Part shown: positions 1 through 5,459 of the stretch, piece after piece
How positions within the stretch are numbered: the stretch's first letter is position 1
Layout: every line of letters starts with the position of its first letter
Notes under the pieces: generated by a model
The model's database searches: none
What the model was told of the DNA's origin: nothing
The model's input: the letters and a program-made list of their open reading frames with translations, nothing else
Made by a program: the position numbers and the translations under genes
NCBI GenBank assembly: GCA_035259145.1
Contig: DATFWQ010000116.1
Location: 1 to 5,874, forward strand
Direction: 5' to 3'
Source: CF-161 sp035259145
GTDB lineage: Bacteria > Chloroflexota > Dormibacteria > Dormibacterales > Dormibacteraceae
Length of the DNA stretch: 5,874 nucleotides

Positions 1-198
1 AAGCACCTCCACGATCTCGTCCGCGGCCTATTGCTCGAGGCCGTCGAGACGGGCGACGTTCGCGACGACATCGCTGCCGACGAGCTTGCCGAGTACTGCC
101 TCTACGCCCTTGCCGCGGCCAGCAGCTCGCCTACAGAAGAAGCCGTCCGCCGACTCGTCAGCGTCACGCTCGCAGGGCTGCGCCCGGCAATGACGTGA
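1..198 (+). CDS. TetR-family regulator, C-terminal fragment cut by window edge
   Basis: An open frame runs from the first base to a TGA at 196-198 and encodes the last 65 residues of a protein. The helical, alanine- and leucine-rich sequence, with a 'GDVRDDIAADELAEYCLYAL' stretch and an 'AVRRLVSVTLAGLRP' ending, is typical of the ligand-binding C-terminal domain of TetR/AcrR regulators. In these proteins the last helices follow a conserved 'G.(l/v)R.D' segment. The DNA-binding N-terminal domain would lie to the left of the window, so neither the target nor the ligand can be inferred. The end looks natural for the family. Just after the stop begins a truncated minus-strand ATPase fragment, so the 3' flank has been rearranged. 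Another all-helical regulator is possible but less likely. Confidence 0.65.
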   Translation, partial: KHLHDLVRGLLLEAVETGDVRDDIAADELAEYCLYALAAASSSPTEEAVRRLVSVTLAGLRPAMT

Positions 199-239
199 CC
201 GCCGCCTCGGCAGTCGCTTCTGGTCCATCCCGCACCTGG

Positions 240-681
240 GGTGTGGATGCCGACGTCCCGCTCGGCGTAGTGACGCACCAGCTCGATCAGCTGCTCCTCA
301 GAGTCGAAGCGCGCCGGCAGCTCCTCACGACGATCGCCGAAGACCAGGTAGCCGCCGCGAGTGCCGTTGATGTGGATGTCCTCCACCCCCTCGATTGCCA
401 GCAGGTCGCCGAGCGGCCCCAGCGGACCGTGCATCACATAGAGGCGCTGCCGGATCTCCCAGAGCTGGACCTTGGAGAGCTGGGGGAGCCCCGGATCGTC
501 AGCCGTGGCGTCGTGGTACCGGCGCACGGCCGCGTCCGCGAAGCCCCAGATGGCGCGGTCGTCCGTGGACAGCGGCTTGGTCAGACCGCGCTGGCGGAGA
601 AGGTCGTCGAGCGCGTTCCTCCGGTGGGGCATCTGCGTTGGCCTCGCGCCGCACATCCTCGACGAGATCTGCGAACGTCAT
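240..681 (-). pseudogene. CpaF/TadA-type secretion ATPase, N-terminal remnant with frameshift
   Basis: The segment 'LLAIEGVEDIHINGTRGGYL' and the following 'EEQLIELVRHYAERDVG' match the N-terminal domain of CpaF/TadA-type ATPases, which power pilus or type II/IV-like secretion. The family motif is 'gvsDImiNGp..v.ver.G'. The N-terminus probably starts at the ATG at 681-679 (MTFADLVEDVRREANADAPPE), a typical helical lead-in. That frame must shift at about 609-615 to reach 'LDDLLRQRGLTKPLSTDDRA', which fits one extra base at 612. Homology stops near 245. The open frame then runs on without meaning to 102, across the TetR stop. The whole nucleotide-binding domain (Walker A, Asp box, Walker B) is missing, so no ATPase can be made. 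There is no Tad-pilus partner gene nearby. I judge it a dead fragment left by a rearrangement. Confidence 0.72.
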
Positions 682-743
682 GGCTAGGATTTTGATAGAC
701 CCATGCGGAGCCGATTGCAGGATTCGCCGTGGTCCGACCTTCG

Positions 744-1625
744 TCATAACCTGCCCTGAATATCAACGCGTTCGTTCCGGAGAGACCCACCGACTCGTCC
801 ATTCGTGGTCTTGATGAACTCGATTAGGTCACGCGTGAGTCGGTCTCGGTGGGCGAGATACACACCATGAGGCCCGTTCTCGTAGAGGATGAAGCGATTA
901 TCGGGAATGAGCTCGGCGGTTCTTCGCCCGGTGATCTCGATTGGCGCCGAGAGGTCGTGGTCGCCGTGCACGACCAACACGGGAAGATGGAGATCGCGCA
1001 GCTCGTCTCGAAAGTCAGCTTCGACCATCGACCGGCTGGTTTGGATGACAGCGCGCAATGACGTGCGGAGCATGTCGCGGATCTGCCAGTCGACCAGAGC
1101 ATCGGACACGTCGCAGCCGGGCAGACCTAGTCCGACGTATCCGGCGGCGCCAGCTGTGACCCAACGGCCGAAGTCTTGCTGGCATTGGTCGCGCACAGCC
1201 TCAAAGATCGATCCCTCAACGCCCCCGGGATTGTCGGGACCTAGGAGGAGGCAGGGCAGCGTCGCCGCAACCAGCGCGACGCGACTGACTCGGCCAGATC
1301 CATGTCGAGTGATGTACCGGATGGCTTCGCCGCCGGAGAACGAGTGCGCAACGAGGGTGATTTCGTGCAGGTCGAGATGCTCGATCAAGCCGGCGAGATC
1401 GTCGGCGAGGGTGTCGTAGTCGAAGCCAGTGCCGGGATCGTCGGAGCGACCATGACCGCGTCGATCAGCGGCGATACACCGGAATCCCTGCCCGGCGAGC
1501 GCGTTCATTTGATACTGCCACATGTCGCCGCTCATCGCCCATGCGTGACAGAACACGATGGGCGGACCGGATCCCCAGTCCTTGTAGAAGATGACGGTGC
1601 CGTCCGCAGTGGTGAGTGTTGGCAT
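744..1625 (-). CDS. Alpha/beta hydrolase (non-heme chloroperoxidase/perhydrolase-like)
   Basis: This 293-residue cytosolic alpha/beta-hydrolase-fold enzyme most resembles the cofactor-free 'haloperoxidase'/esterase branch. The oxyanion segment is FCHAWAM (25-31), the strand-turn AADRRGHGRSD lies at 52-62, and the nucleophile elbow LVAHSFSGGE at 91-100 places Ser95 as nucleophile. VVHGDHDLSAP (218-228) gives the acid, probably Asp224, and NGPHG (250-254) gives His253. The elbow reads A-x-S-x-S instead of G-x-S-x-G, which is small-residue compatible but unusual. The family core normally ends near residue 272 (LIEFI); the last 20 or so residues are an extra polar tail that may have been acquired by 3' rearrangement. 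The start is the ATG at 1625, with GAGGAG at 1638-1633, 7 bases upstream. It is the second gene of an operon behind the NTF2-like gene (33-base gap). The natural substrate cannot be deduced. Its TGA overlaps an ATG at 747 in the frame of the CpaF remnant, probably by chance. Confidence 0.92.
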   Translation of the reverse strand: MPTLTTADGTVIFYKDWGSGPPIVFCHAWAMSGDMWQYQMNALAGQGFRCIAADRRGHGRSDDPGTGFDYDTLADDLAGLIEHLDLHEITLVAHSFSGGEAIRYITRHGSGRVSRVALVAATLPCLLLGPDNPGGVEGSIFEAVRDQCQQDFGRWVTAGAAGYVGLGLPGCDVSDALVDWQIRDMLRTSLRAVIQTSRSMVEADFRDELRDLHLPVLVVHGDHDLSAPIEITGRRTAELIPDNRFILYENGPHGVYLAHRDRLTRDLIEFIKTTNGRVGGSLRNERVDIQGRL

Positions 1626-1658
1626 TGGCGTTCTCCTCGACTCCTCGATAAGCCCTGG

Positions 1659-2026
1659 TCAGGCCTTGCTCGCGGTGAGGTCGCCGAAGAAACCGATCAC
1701 GCGCCGCAGACCCGTGTCGTTGAATTCGGCGATGTCCAAACCGCTGATGGTCACAGTTCCGTCGCCGGCGACAAGCTCCCAGGCGTAGCGCCCGAAGCCG
1801 TGATGTGTGTCGACGTGGGTGGATCGTAAGCGGTGGCCTGGGAACTGATCCTGCACGGCCGAGGCCATGTCGCTGATCGCTTCATGACCGGTCGCGGCCA
1901 GAGGTGTGGATCGATGAGTTGACCATCCACGGCCCAGACCTCTTCGATCAGCGCGAGGCGTCGCGCAGCATCGGTCTCGCTGTAAGCCTCGAGGTACGTG
2001 TCGATAGTGCGTGTGCAGTCGCTCAT
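1659..2026 (-). pseudogene. NTF2/SnoaL-like protein gene, broken by a 2-base insertion
   Basis: The start at 2026 has an excellent AGGAGG (2040-2035) 8 bases upstream and opens with MSDCTRTIDTYLEAYSETDA, followed by LALIEEVWAVDGQLIDP. This is the usual N-terminus of small NTF2/SnoaL-like cone-fold proteins. The frame is then lost. The expected continuation (GHEAISDMASAVQDQFPGHR, later GRYAWELVAGDGTVTISGLD and IGFFGDL) lies in another frame and ends at TGA 1661-1659. Removing one of the two TG copies at 1904-1907 restores DPPLAATGHEAISDM and gives a continuous protein of 121 residues, a normal family length. NTF2-like proteins are ligand-binding or enzymatic dimers, and no specific substrate is visible. 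It heads an operon with the downstream hydrolase. A sequencing error at the TGTG repeat is the main alternative to true inactivation. Confidence 0.85.
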
Positions 2027-2074
2027 GGGTAGCTCCTCCTTGGAAATATGTCGGAAGGTTTTGTCGATGGACGC

Positions 2075-2103
2075 AGTATCGGAAGCGAAACGCCGAGCAG
2101 CAA
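2075..2103 (-). promoter_or_regulatory. Candidate promoter of the NTF2-hydrolase operon
   Basis: On the minus strand TTGCTG (2103-2098) and GATACT (2080-2075) are separated by exactly 17 bases and read toward the NTF2-like gene. Transcription would start near 2068, giving a leader of about 40 bases that contains the AGGAGG ribosome binding site. Each box matches the sigma-70-type consensus only partly, which suits a promoter needing an activator. The inverted repeat at 2105-2117 lies directly upstream of the -35 box. The same arrangement recurs in front of the divergent regulator, which raises confidence. Confidence 0.5.
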
Positions 2104-2104
2104 T

Positions 2105-2117
2105 TACCTGTCAGGTA
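2105..2117. promoter_or_regulatory. Inverted-repeat operator TACCTGTCAGGTA
   Basis: This is a perfect 13-base inverted repeat, TACCTG-T-CAGGTA. Its core ACCT-N3-AGGT (2106-2116) occurs again at 2326-2336 in the same intergenic region. The core ends 2 bases from the proposed -35 box of the NTF2-hydrolase promoter, the position expected for an activator that contacts RNA polymerase, although a repressor could also act there. The divergent XRE/MmyB regulator is the most likely binder, an inference from proximity and repetition of the motif. Confidence 0.6.
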
Positions 2118-2325
2118 TCGATTACAGCGCGGCCATAGCGACTCAGACATGCAGTAGGTGGTCACGCTTTGCCTTGTCGGCCCGCCAATTGAGTCCCCAG
2201 CTAGGGAGTCTCGAAGAAATGCAGAGCGAGGTAGGGTAAGGCCGAACGCTAGCGACTTGTGTTTTGCGGTGAGCTCAGCACCAGCCGTCCCAGTGGCCAT
2301 AGGTGGGAGTAGTGTGAGAAACATG
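2118..2325. other. Intergenic DNA between two divergent promoters, no gene seen
   Basis: About 210 bases lie between the two operator copies. Open frames here are short, lack ribosome binding sites and show no recognisable protein motif. I see no strong hairpin, tRNA or repeat. The base composition is somewhat less GC-rich than the flanking genes, as is usual for intergenic DNA. The distance between the two ACCT-N3-AGGT cores is 220 bases start to start, so DNA looping between bound dimers is possible but unproven. Confidence 0.5.
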
Positions 2326-2336
2326 ACCTTCGAGGT
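2326..2336. promoter_or_regulatory. Second operator copy, ACCTTCGAGGT
   Basis: ACCT-TCG-AGGT has the same 4-base arms and 3-base spacer as the core of the repeat at 2106-2116. It is followed by AATGGCGG, while the other copy (read toward its own promoter) is followed by AATTGCTG. The two copies therefore share an extended element, not only short arms. The core ends 2 bases before the proposed -35 box of the regulator gene, mirroring the other copy. It is probably an autoregulatory site of the XRE/MmyB protein. Confidence 0.5.
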
Positions 2337-2338
2337 AA

Positions 2339-2367
2339 TGGCGGCGCCACGCAGGATCCGCTAGCCT
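2339..2367 (+). promoter_or_regulatory. Candidate leaderless promoter of the XRE/MmyB regulator
   Basis: TGGCGG (2339-2344), a 17-base spacer and TAGCCT (2362-2367) form a weak promoter whose boxes occupy the same positions relative to the ACCT-N3-AGGT repeat as in the divergent promoter. TAGCCT fits the actinobacterial TAnnnT -10 pattern and ends 7 bases before the GTG at 2375. Transcription would therefore begin at the start codon itself, giving a leaderless mRNA. The absence of any purine-rich ribosome binding site upstream of that GTG agrees with this. Confidence 0.45.
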
Positions 2368-2374
2368 CAGGCGC

Positions 2375-3169
2375 GTGACCACCCGGACCCTGAGTACTCC
2401 ACGTACTCGGTCCGTCGGCGAGCTGCTGCGCGAGTGGCGCGAGCGGCGCAGGCTGAGTCAGCTTGAGCTATCGCTCCAGGCCGACATCTCGACCCGCCAT
2501 CTCAGCTTCGTTGAGACGGGTCGCTCGCGTCCGACTCCGCAGATGATCCTGCGACTGACCGATCAACTCGATGTGCCGCTGCGCGACCGCAACATCCTGC
2601 TGCTCGCCGGTGGGTACGCACCGGCCTATCCGCAGCACGAACTGGAGGAGCCGGATCTGGCGACAGTTCGCGCTGCGCTTCGCCAGGTGCTCACCGGCCA
2701 CGAGCCGTACCCGGCGGTCCTGGTAAACCGCTGGTGGGAGCTAGTCGAGGGCAACGCGTCTATCGCTATCCTGGTCGCGGGGTGCTCCGCCGAGCTTCTC
2801 GAGCCACCGGTGAATGTTCTGCGGCTCAGTTTGCATCCGGACGGAATGGCACCGCGCATCATCAACCTCGCTGAATGGCGTGCACATCTGTTGACCCAGC
2901 TGAACCGCAGGGCGAAGTCACTGGGCGATCAGCGGCTCAGCGATCTGCATGATGAGCTACTCGGGTATCCGGGGGGGACAGCGGAGCCGGCTGCTCCGAC
3001 CGACGTAGTGCTTCCACTCCGGTACCGACACGCTGGGCATGCATTGTCCTTCTTCAGCATCAGCGCGATGGTCGGGACAGCGACGGACGTGACCATCGAG
3101 GAGTTGGCCATCGAAGCGTTCTATCCGGCAGACGCAGCTACGGCGAGCGTACTCCGCTCGCTTTGTTAG
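2375..3169 (+). CDS. XRE-family regulator with MmyB-like ligand-binding domain
   Basis: This 264-residue DNA-binding regulator has an N-terminal XRE helix-turn-helix at about residues 16-70 (LLREWRERRRLSQLELSLQA, then ISTRHLSFVETGRSRPT). The 'STRHLSF.E.GRS.P' recognition segment is a hallmark of this group. Residues about 100-262 match the MmyB-like C-terminal domain, a PAS-like fold thought to bind a small hydrophobic ligand. Visible family signatures are YPAVLVNRWWELVEGN (112-127), NVLRLSLHPDGMAPRIINLAEW (split at 147-168) and a C-terminal LSFFS plus 'EAFYPADAAT' region. The length is normal and the frame uninterrupted. The GTG at 2375 is chosen because it directly follows a TAGCCT -10 box; there is no ribosome binding site, so the mRNA may be leaderless. 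The gene is divergent from the NTF2-hydrolase operon, and both promoters carry the same ACCT-N3-AGGT element, so it probably controls that operon and itself. The ligand is unknown. Confidence 0.93.
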   Translation: MTTRTLSTPRTRSVGELLREWRERRRLSQLELSLQADISTRHLSFVETGRSRPTPQMILRLTDQLDVPLRDRNILLLAGGYAPAYPQHELEEPDLATVRAALRQVLTGHEPYPAVLVNRWWELVEGNASIAILVAGCSAELLEPPVNVLRLSLHPDGMAPRIINLAEWRAHLLTQLNRRAKSLGDQRLSDLHDELLGYPGGTAEPAAPTDVVLPLRYRHAGHALSFFSISAMVGTATDVTIEELAIEAFYPADAATASVLRSLC

Positions 3170-3276
3170 CTGGCCCAGAGCCATGGCAACCGCCCCAATC
3201 AGATGGAAGCCGAAGGTTTCCGCCGACCAGCCGCGGAACCGCGAGGATGACATCGGTACCTTCGTCCGTTCGCGGA

Positions 3277-3521
3277 CACGCGCCTGAGGTTCACATCCAC
3301 GTGTGCGCGATCGGAAGCGAATGGGATCGCCGGCAGCTCCTGTTCGTCGACTACTGCGCGCCGAAGAGCTGGCGAGGCGCAGCCACACCGAGGCGAAGCA
3401 GCAGGAAGCCGCGAAGTGGGCCGATGACCGGGTCGCTTACGCAGAAGCCAAAGCGGCAATTCGCGCGATTCTCGCGGCGGCTGAGCTTTGGGCAGCCGAA
3501 ACTGGCTGGCCCGTAGGTTGA
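3277..3521 (+). pseudogene. GrpB/UPF0157-family protein, C-terminal remnant with frameshift
   Basis: The frame from 3277 reads HAPEVHIHVCAIGSEWDRRQ and LLFVDY, matching the conserved 'vHvHvf..g..e..r.LlFrDyLRa' segment of GrpB-family proteins (nucleotidyltransferase-like fold, function poorly defined). At about 3352-3356 the frame changes to LRAEELARRSHTEAKQQEAA followed by KWADDRVAYAEAKAAIRAIL, ending in ETGWPVG at TGA 3519-3521. This is the usual GrpB C-terminus. Loss of one C, so that TAC-CTG-CGC became TAC-TGC-GCG, explains the shift. The N-terminal half with the nucleotidyltransferase motif (typically 'VGSTSVPGL.AKP.ID') is not visible upstream, so the gene is truncated as well as frameshifted. 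No recognisable coding sequence was found between 3170 and 3276. Confidence 0.72.
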
Positions 3522-3525
3522 GCGC

Positions 3526-3880
3526 ATGCCAGGCCTGATCACCGTCCTGCTGTTTGCGCTGGCGACCATGATCCTCACCGTCTCCCCCGGCCCGGGCGTG
3601 CTGTGCGTCGCGGCTCGCAGCCTGGACCAGGGGCGCGCGGGCTTCAGTTTGATATTTGGTATCGAGTTCGGCGAGGTAGTTTGGATCGCCGCCGGGTCAA
3701 CAGGTGTCGCCACCCTCCTCTCCACCTCGATTGCTGCGATGTCGGTGCTTTGCTACGCCGGCGCGGCCTACCTTGCCTGGGCATCCAGCGCTGGCGCGAG
3801 ATGGGCGGCTGGAAGGTGGCGCAGCCTCCGCCGAAGGGCGAATCTTCGCGCAGGGATTTCTCACTGGAGTCCACCCGGCG
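3526..3880 (+). pseudogene. LysE/RhtB-family exporter, truncated and frameshifted
   Basis: The first 85 or so residues from the ATG at 3526 are a clear LysE/RhtB amino-acid exporter N-terminus: hydrophobic helix LITVLLFALATMILTV, the family motif SPGPGVLCVAARSLDQGR, a second helix after FGIEFGEVVWIAAG, and a third ending CYAGAAYLAWA. Beyond about 3775 the match continues only by switching frame, first to GIQRWRE (from 3780) and then to EGGAASAEGRIFAQGFLTGV (to about 3873), which corresponds to the loop before the fourth helix. The conserved 'NPKa.lFF' segment and the remaining helices are missing. At least two frameshifts and a 3' truncation make it non-functional. The ATG lies 4 bases after the GrpB remnant stop. 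TAGGTT at 3514-3519 could be a leaderless -10 box, but no good ribosome binding site is seen. Confidence 0.8.
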
Positions 3881-3958
3881 GCCGTCGAGCGCCCTTGCCG
3901 TACAGCGTGGCGAGCATGGTCTCCGGTGCATGGTGGGATACATGCTGCTTCCGCAGAA
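3881..3958. other. Short non-coding junction between convergent LysE remnant and DUF998 gene
   Basis: This stretch separates the end of recognisable LysE homology from the stop codon of the convergent DUF998 gene. One frame continuing from the LysE start reads SVASMVSGAWWDT, which has no clear family match. A 5-base hairpin (GCATG at 3928-3932, CATGC at 3941-3945) is too weak to be called a terminator. Confidence 0.3.
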
Positions 3959-4708
3959 TCAGCGAACCGCCCCTGCCGACCGGCGGGCCGGTCCGAGCAG
4001 ATGCAGGGCCAACGCGGTGAGCCAGGCCCACCCGACCACGATGGTGAGGCGTTGCAGCAGTCCGCCGACGGGTGGGAGCAGCGCCGAGGGCTGCGCCAGC
4101 GCCATGCTCGTGAGGACAAAGCCGGTCAGGTACGCGGCGGCGGTCCCGATCGAGTAGCTGGCCCACCCCTTGCGCCCCGCCCTGGCGAATTGGTAGGCCA
4201 TCACGCAGCATGCGATCGGCAAGCCCAGGAAGACCGGGGTGCCGAAGAGGTCGTGCAGGATACCGTGCAGCGTACGGTCCGCCACCACCGGCGTTCCCGG
4301 TGGATACGGGGCGCTGGCGGTGACGCCAGAGCTGACCGGGTCGGCGGCGAACAACCCGGAGCCGATCAGGCCAATGCCGAACAGCCCGATCAGCGCCGGC
4401 ACCCAGCGCCCTCCACCGTAGCCGCTGCGGCCCAGCGCCGGCCGCAGCCCGAAGGCGAACGCCAGCAACAGCCCACCGGTGACGAGGAAGCTCGCCCTTT
4501 GCACCCAGCCGAAATCGCCGAACACGAACGCGCTCACCGTATGCCGGAGAGGGTTGTAACCCGGCGGATGGACTACGCCCTCAACCAGGAACACCGCCAC
4601 GAAGAGCGGTGGACCGATCGCCCCGCACGCCAACAGCCTGCGCTCCAGACCGGATCCAGCTTCCCCTGTCTCCGTCGCTCCCGCACGCTCGGCGCTCCTG
4701 ATACTCAT
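3959..4708 (-). CDS. DUF998-family integral membrane protein
   Basis: This 249-residue protein has about six membrane helices: residues 25-45, 72-90, 103-121, 148-173, 183-203 and 218-238. DUF998 signatures are visible: the first-loop GYNPLRHTVSAF (50-61), an acidic FAADPVSSG after helix three (120-128), then YPPGTP and TLHGILHDLFG (146-156), with conserved His148 and His152. The family's function is unknown. The N-terminus has a charged cytosolic stretch of about 20 residues and no cleavable signal. The start at 4708 is supported by AGGAGG (4719-4714) 5 bases upstream. Its ATG overlaps the TGA of the upstream TetR gene as ATGA, so the two are co-transcribed and probably translationally coupled. 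The membrane protein is therefore the likely regulated output of that TetR protein. It is intact although its neighbour at the 3' end is decayed. Confidence 0.9.
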   Translation of the reverse strand: MSIRSAERAGATETGEAGSGLERRLLACGAIGPPLFVAVFLVEGVVHPPGYNPLRHTVSAFVFGDFGWVQRASFLVTGGLLLAFAFGLRPALGRSGYGGGRWVPALIGLFGIGLIGSGLFAADPVSSGVTASAPYPPGTPVVADRTLHGILHDLFGTPVFLGLPIACCVMAYQFARAGRKGWASYSIGTAAAYLTGFVLTSMALAQPSALLPPVGGLLQRLTIVVGWAWLTALALHLLGPARRSAGAVR

Positions 4709-5364
4709 CGACTCCTCCTTTTCTTGCCCGACCGCTGGTACTGAGCGAGCCCGGCCCGGACGCCGGCTTCCAGCTCAGCACCGATCAGCCGCTCGGCGGC
4801 CAGGTAAAGCCGGGCCCGGCCGATACGCGCTGTCGCTGCGGGGTCCCGTTCGTCCGCGCCCAGGCGGCGGTACACGTGCTTGGCGAGGCTGGCGAGCCCC
4901 AGGTGCATGGCCGTGTACACGGCGACGATGGCCGGGATGTCCTCGTTCGGCGGGAGGGCCACCCCCAACTCCCCGCTGCTCAGTACGCCCTGGTACAGCT
5001 CGGCCAGCTCGTCGAACCATCGCGACGCGGTGGGCGCATCGCTGACCAGCGACATCGCCAGGTAGGGCACTACCAGGCCGACCCCCCGGTGGGTGTCGGC
5101 GACAAAGGCGGCGTCGGTCACCGCGCTGCTCACCGAACCCGGCCCCATGGCCATACGCAGAAAGGTGCGCACGTACGCGTCGCACTCGTCGCGCAGCGCC
5201 TGCTTGGACCGGAAATGGTGCTGGACCCGCCCGGGCGATACCCCCGCCTCCAGCGCGATCCCCCGGACGGTCGCGCCCTTGAAGCCGTGAGCCGCGAACT
5301 GCCTCAGCGCCGCATCTCGGATCCGGGTCCGCGACTGCGACTCCGCCGTCGCCGGGTCCGCCAT
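4705..5364 (-). CDS. TetR/AcrR-family transcriptional regulator
   Basis: This 219-residue regulator has an N-terminal TetR DNA-binding domain at residues 10-58. The entry helix is SRTRIRDAALRQFAAHGFKG, and the helix-turn-helix is ATVRGIALEAGVSPGRVQHHF (31-51), ending FRSKQAL, the family's invariant 'YyHF.sKe.L' region. Residues 60-219 form the helical ligand-binding and dimerisation domain, including a 'PYLAMSLVSDAP...WFDELAEL' stretch and a basic tail (KKRRSR). The ATG at 5364 is preferred. GGAGGAGG (5385-5378) lies 13 bases upstream, a little far, while the alternative in-frame GTG at 5376 would be only 1 base from it. The open frame upstream of 5364 belongs to transposase debris. The last codon overlaps the DUF998 start (ATGA). 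An inverted repeat at 5392-5418 is a likely autoregulatory operator. The ligand is unknown. Confidence 0.92.
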   Translation of the reverse strand: MADPATAESQSRTRIRDAALRQFAAHGFKGATVRGIALEAGVSPGRVQHHFRSKQALRDECDAYVRTFLRMAMGPGSVSSAVTDAAFVADTHRGVGLVVPYLAMSLVSDAPTASRWFDELAELYQGVLSSGELGVALPPNEDIPAIVAVYTAMHLGLASLAKHVYRRLGADERDPAATARIGRARLYLAAERLIGAELEAGVRAGLAQYQRSGKKRRSR

Positions 5365-5391
5365 TGGCTGCCGCACACCTCCTCCGGTACA

Positions 5392-5418
5392 GATGTATCG
5401 TCCACGTAACAATACATC
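5392..5418. promoter_or_regulatory. Candidate TetR operator, GATGTAT-N13-ATACATC
   Basis: Seven-base perfect inverted arms, GATGTAT (5392-5398) and ATACATC (5412-5418), are separated by 13 bases, giving a 27-base span 27 bases upstream of the TetR start codon. TetR dimers commonly bind inverted repeats of this size over their own promoter, so this is the best operator candidate for the TetR-DUF998 operon. The region is AT-richer than its surroundings, and TGTATT (5416-5411) could serve as a -10 box inside the repeat, but no convincing -35 partner was found. Confidence 0.5.
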
Positions 5419-5459
5419 AGTATCGGATGGGCCGACCAGGCGCCGGTGGTTAAACCTGC

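Noticed and set aside
195..695. Plus-strand open frame of 166 codons opposite the CpaF remnant
   Set aside because: It lacks family motifs and lies antisense to clear CpaF-like homology; long antisense frames are common in GC-rich DNA.
744..747. ATGA overlap between the hydrolase stop and an ATG opening toward the CpaF remnant, as translational coupling
   Set aside because: The 22 codons before the likely CpaF start do not look like a protein N-terminus, and the CpaF frame is broken anyway.
1898..1912. Programmed ribosomal frameshift in the NTF2-like gene
   Set aside because: No slippery heptamer or downstream structure is visible; a simple TG duplication explains the shift.
2027..2324. Open frame extending upstream of the NTF2-like gene to 2324 in the frame of its C-terminal half
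   Set aside because: The extension has no family match and crosses the promoter and operator; the good start with AGGAGG is at 2026 in the other frame.
3928..3945. Hairpin GCATG/CATGC downstream of the DUF998 stop as a terminator
   Set aside because: Only a 5-base stem with an 8-base loop and no T-run; too weak to call.
3704..4744. Plus-strand 346-codon open frame across the DUF998 gene
   Set aside because: Low-complexity Arg/Gln/Pro-rich translation, antisense to an intact membrane protein; only its first part (to about 3873) covers a shifted piece of the LysE remnant.
4876..5409. Plus-strand 177-codon open frame opposite the TetR gene
   Set aside because: Antisense shadow with no motif; the minus-strand TetR domain is unmistakable.
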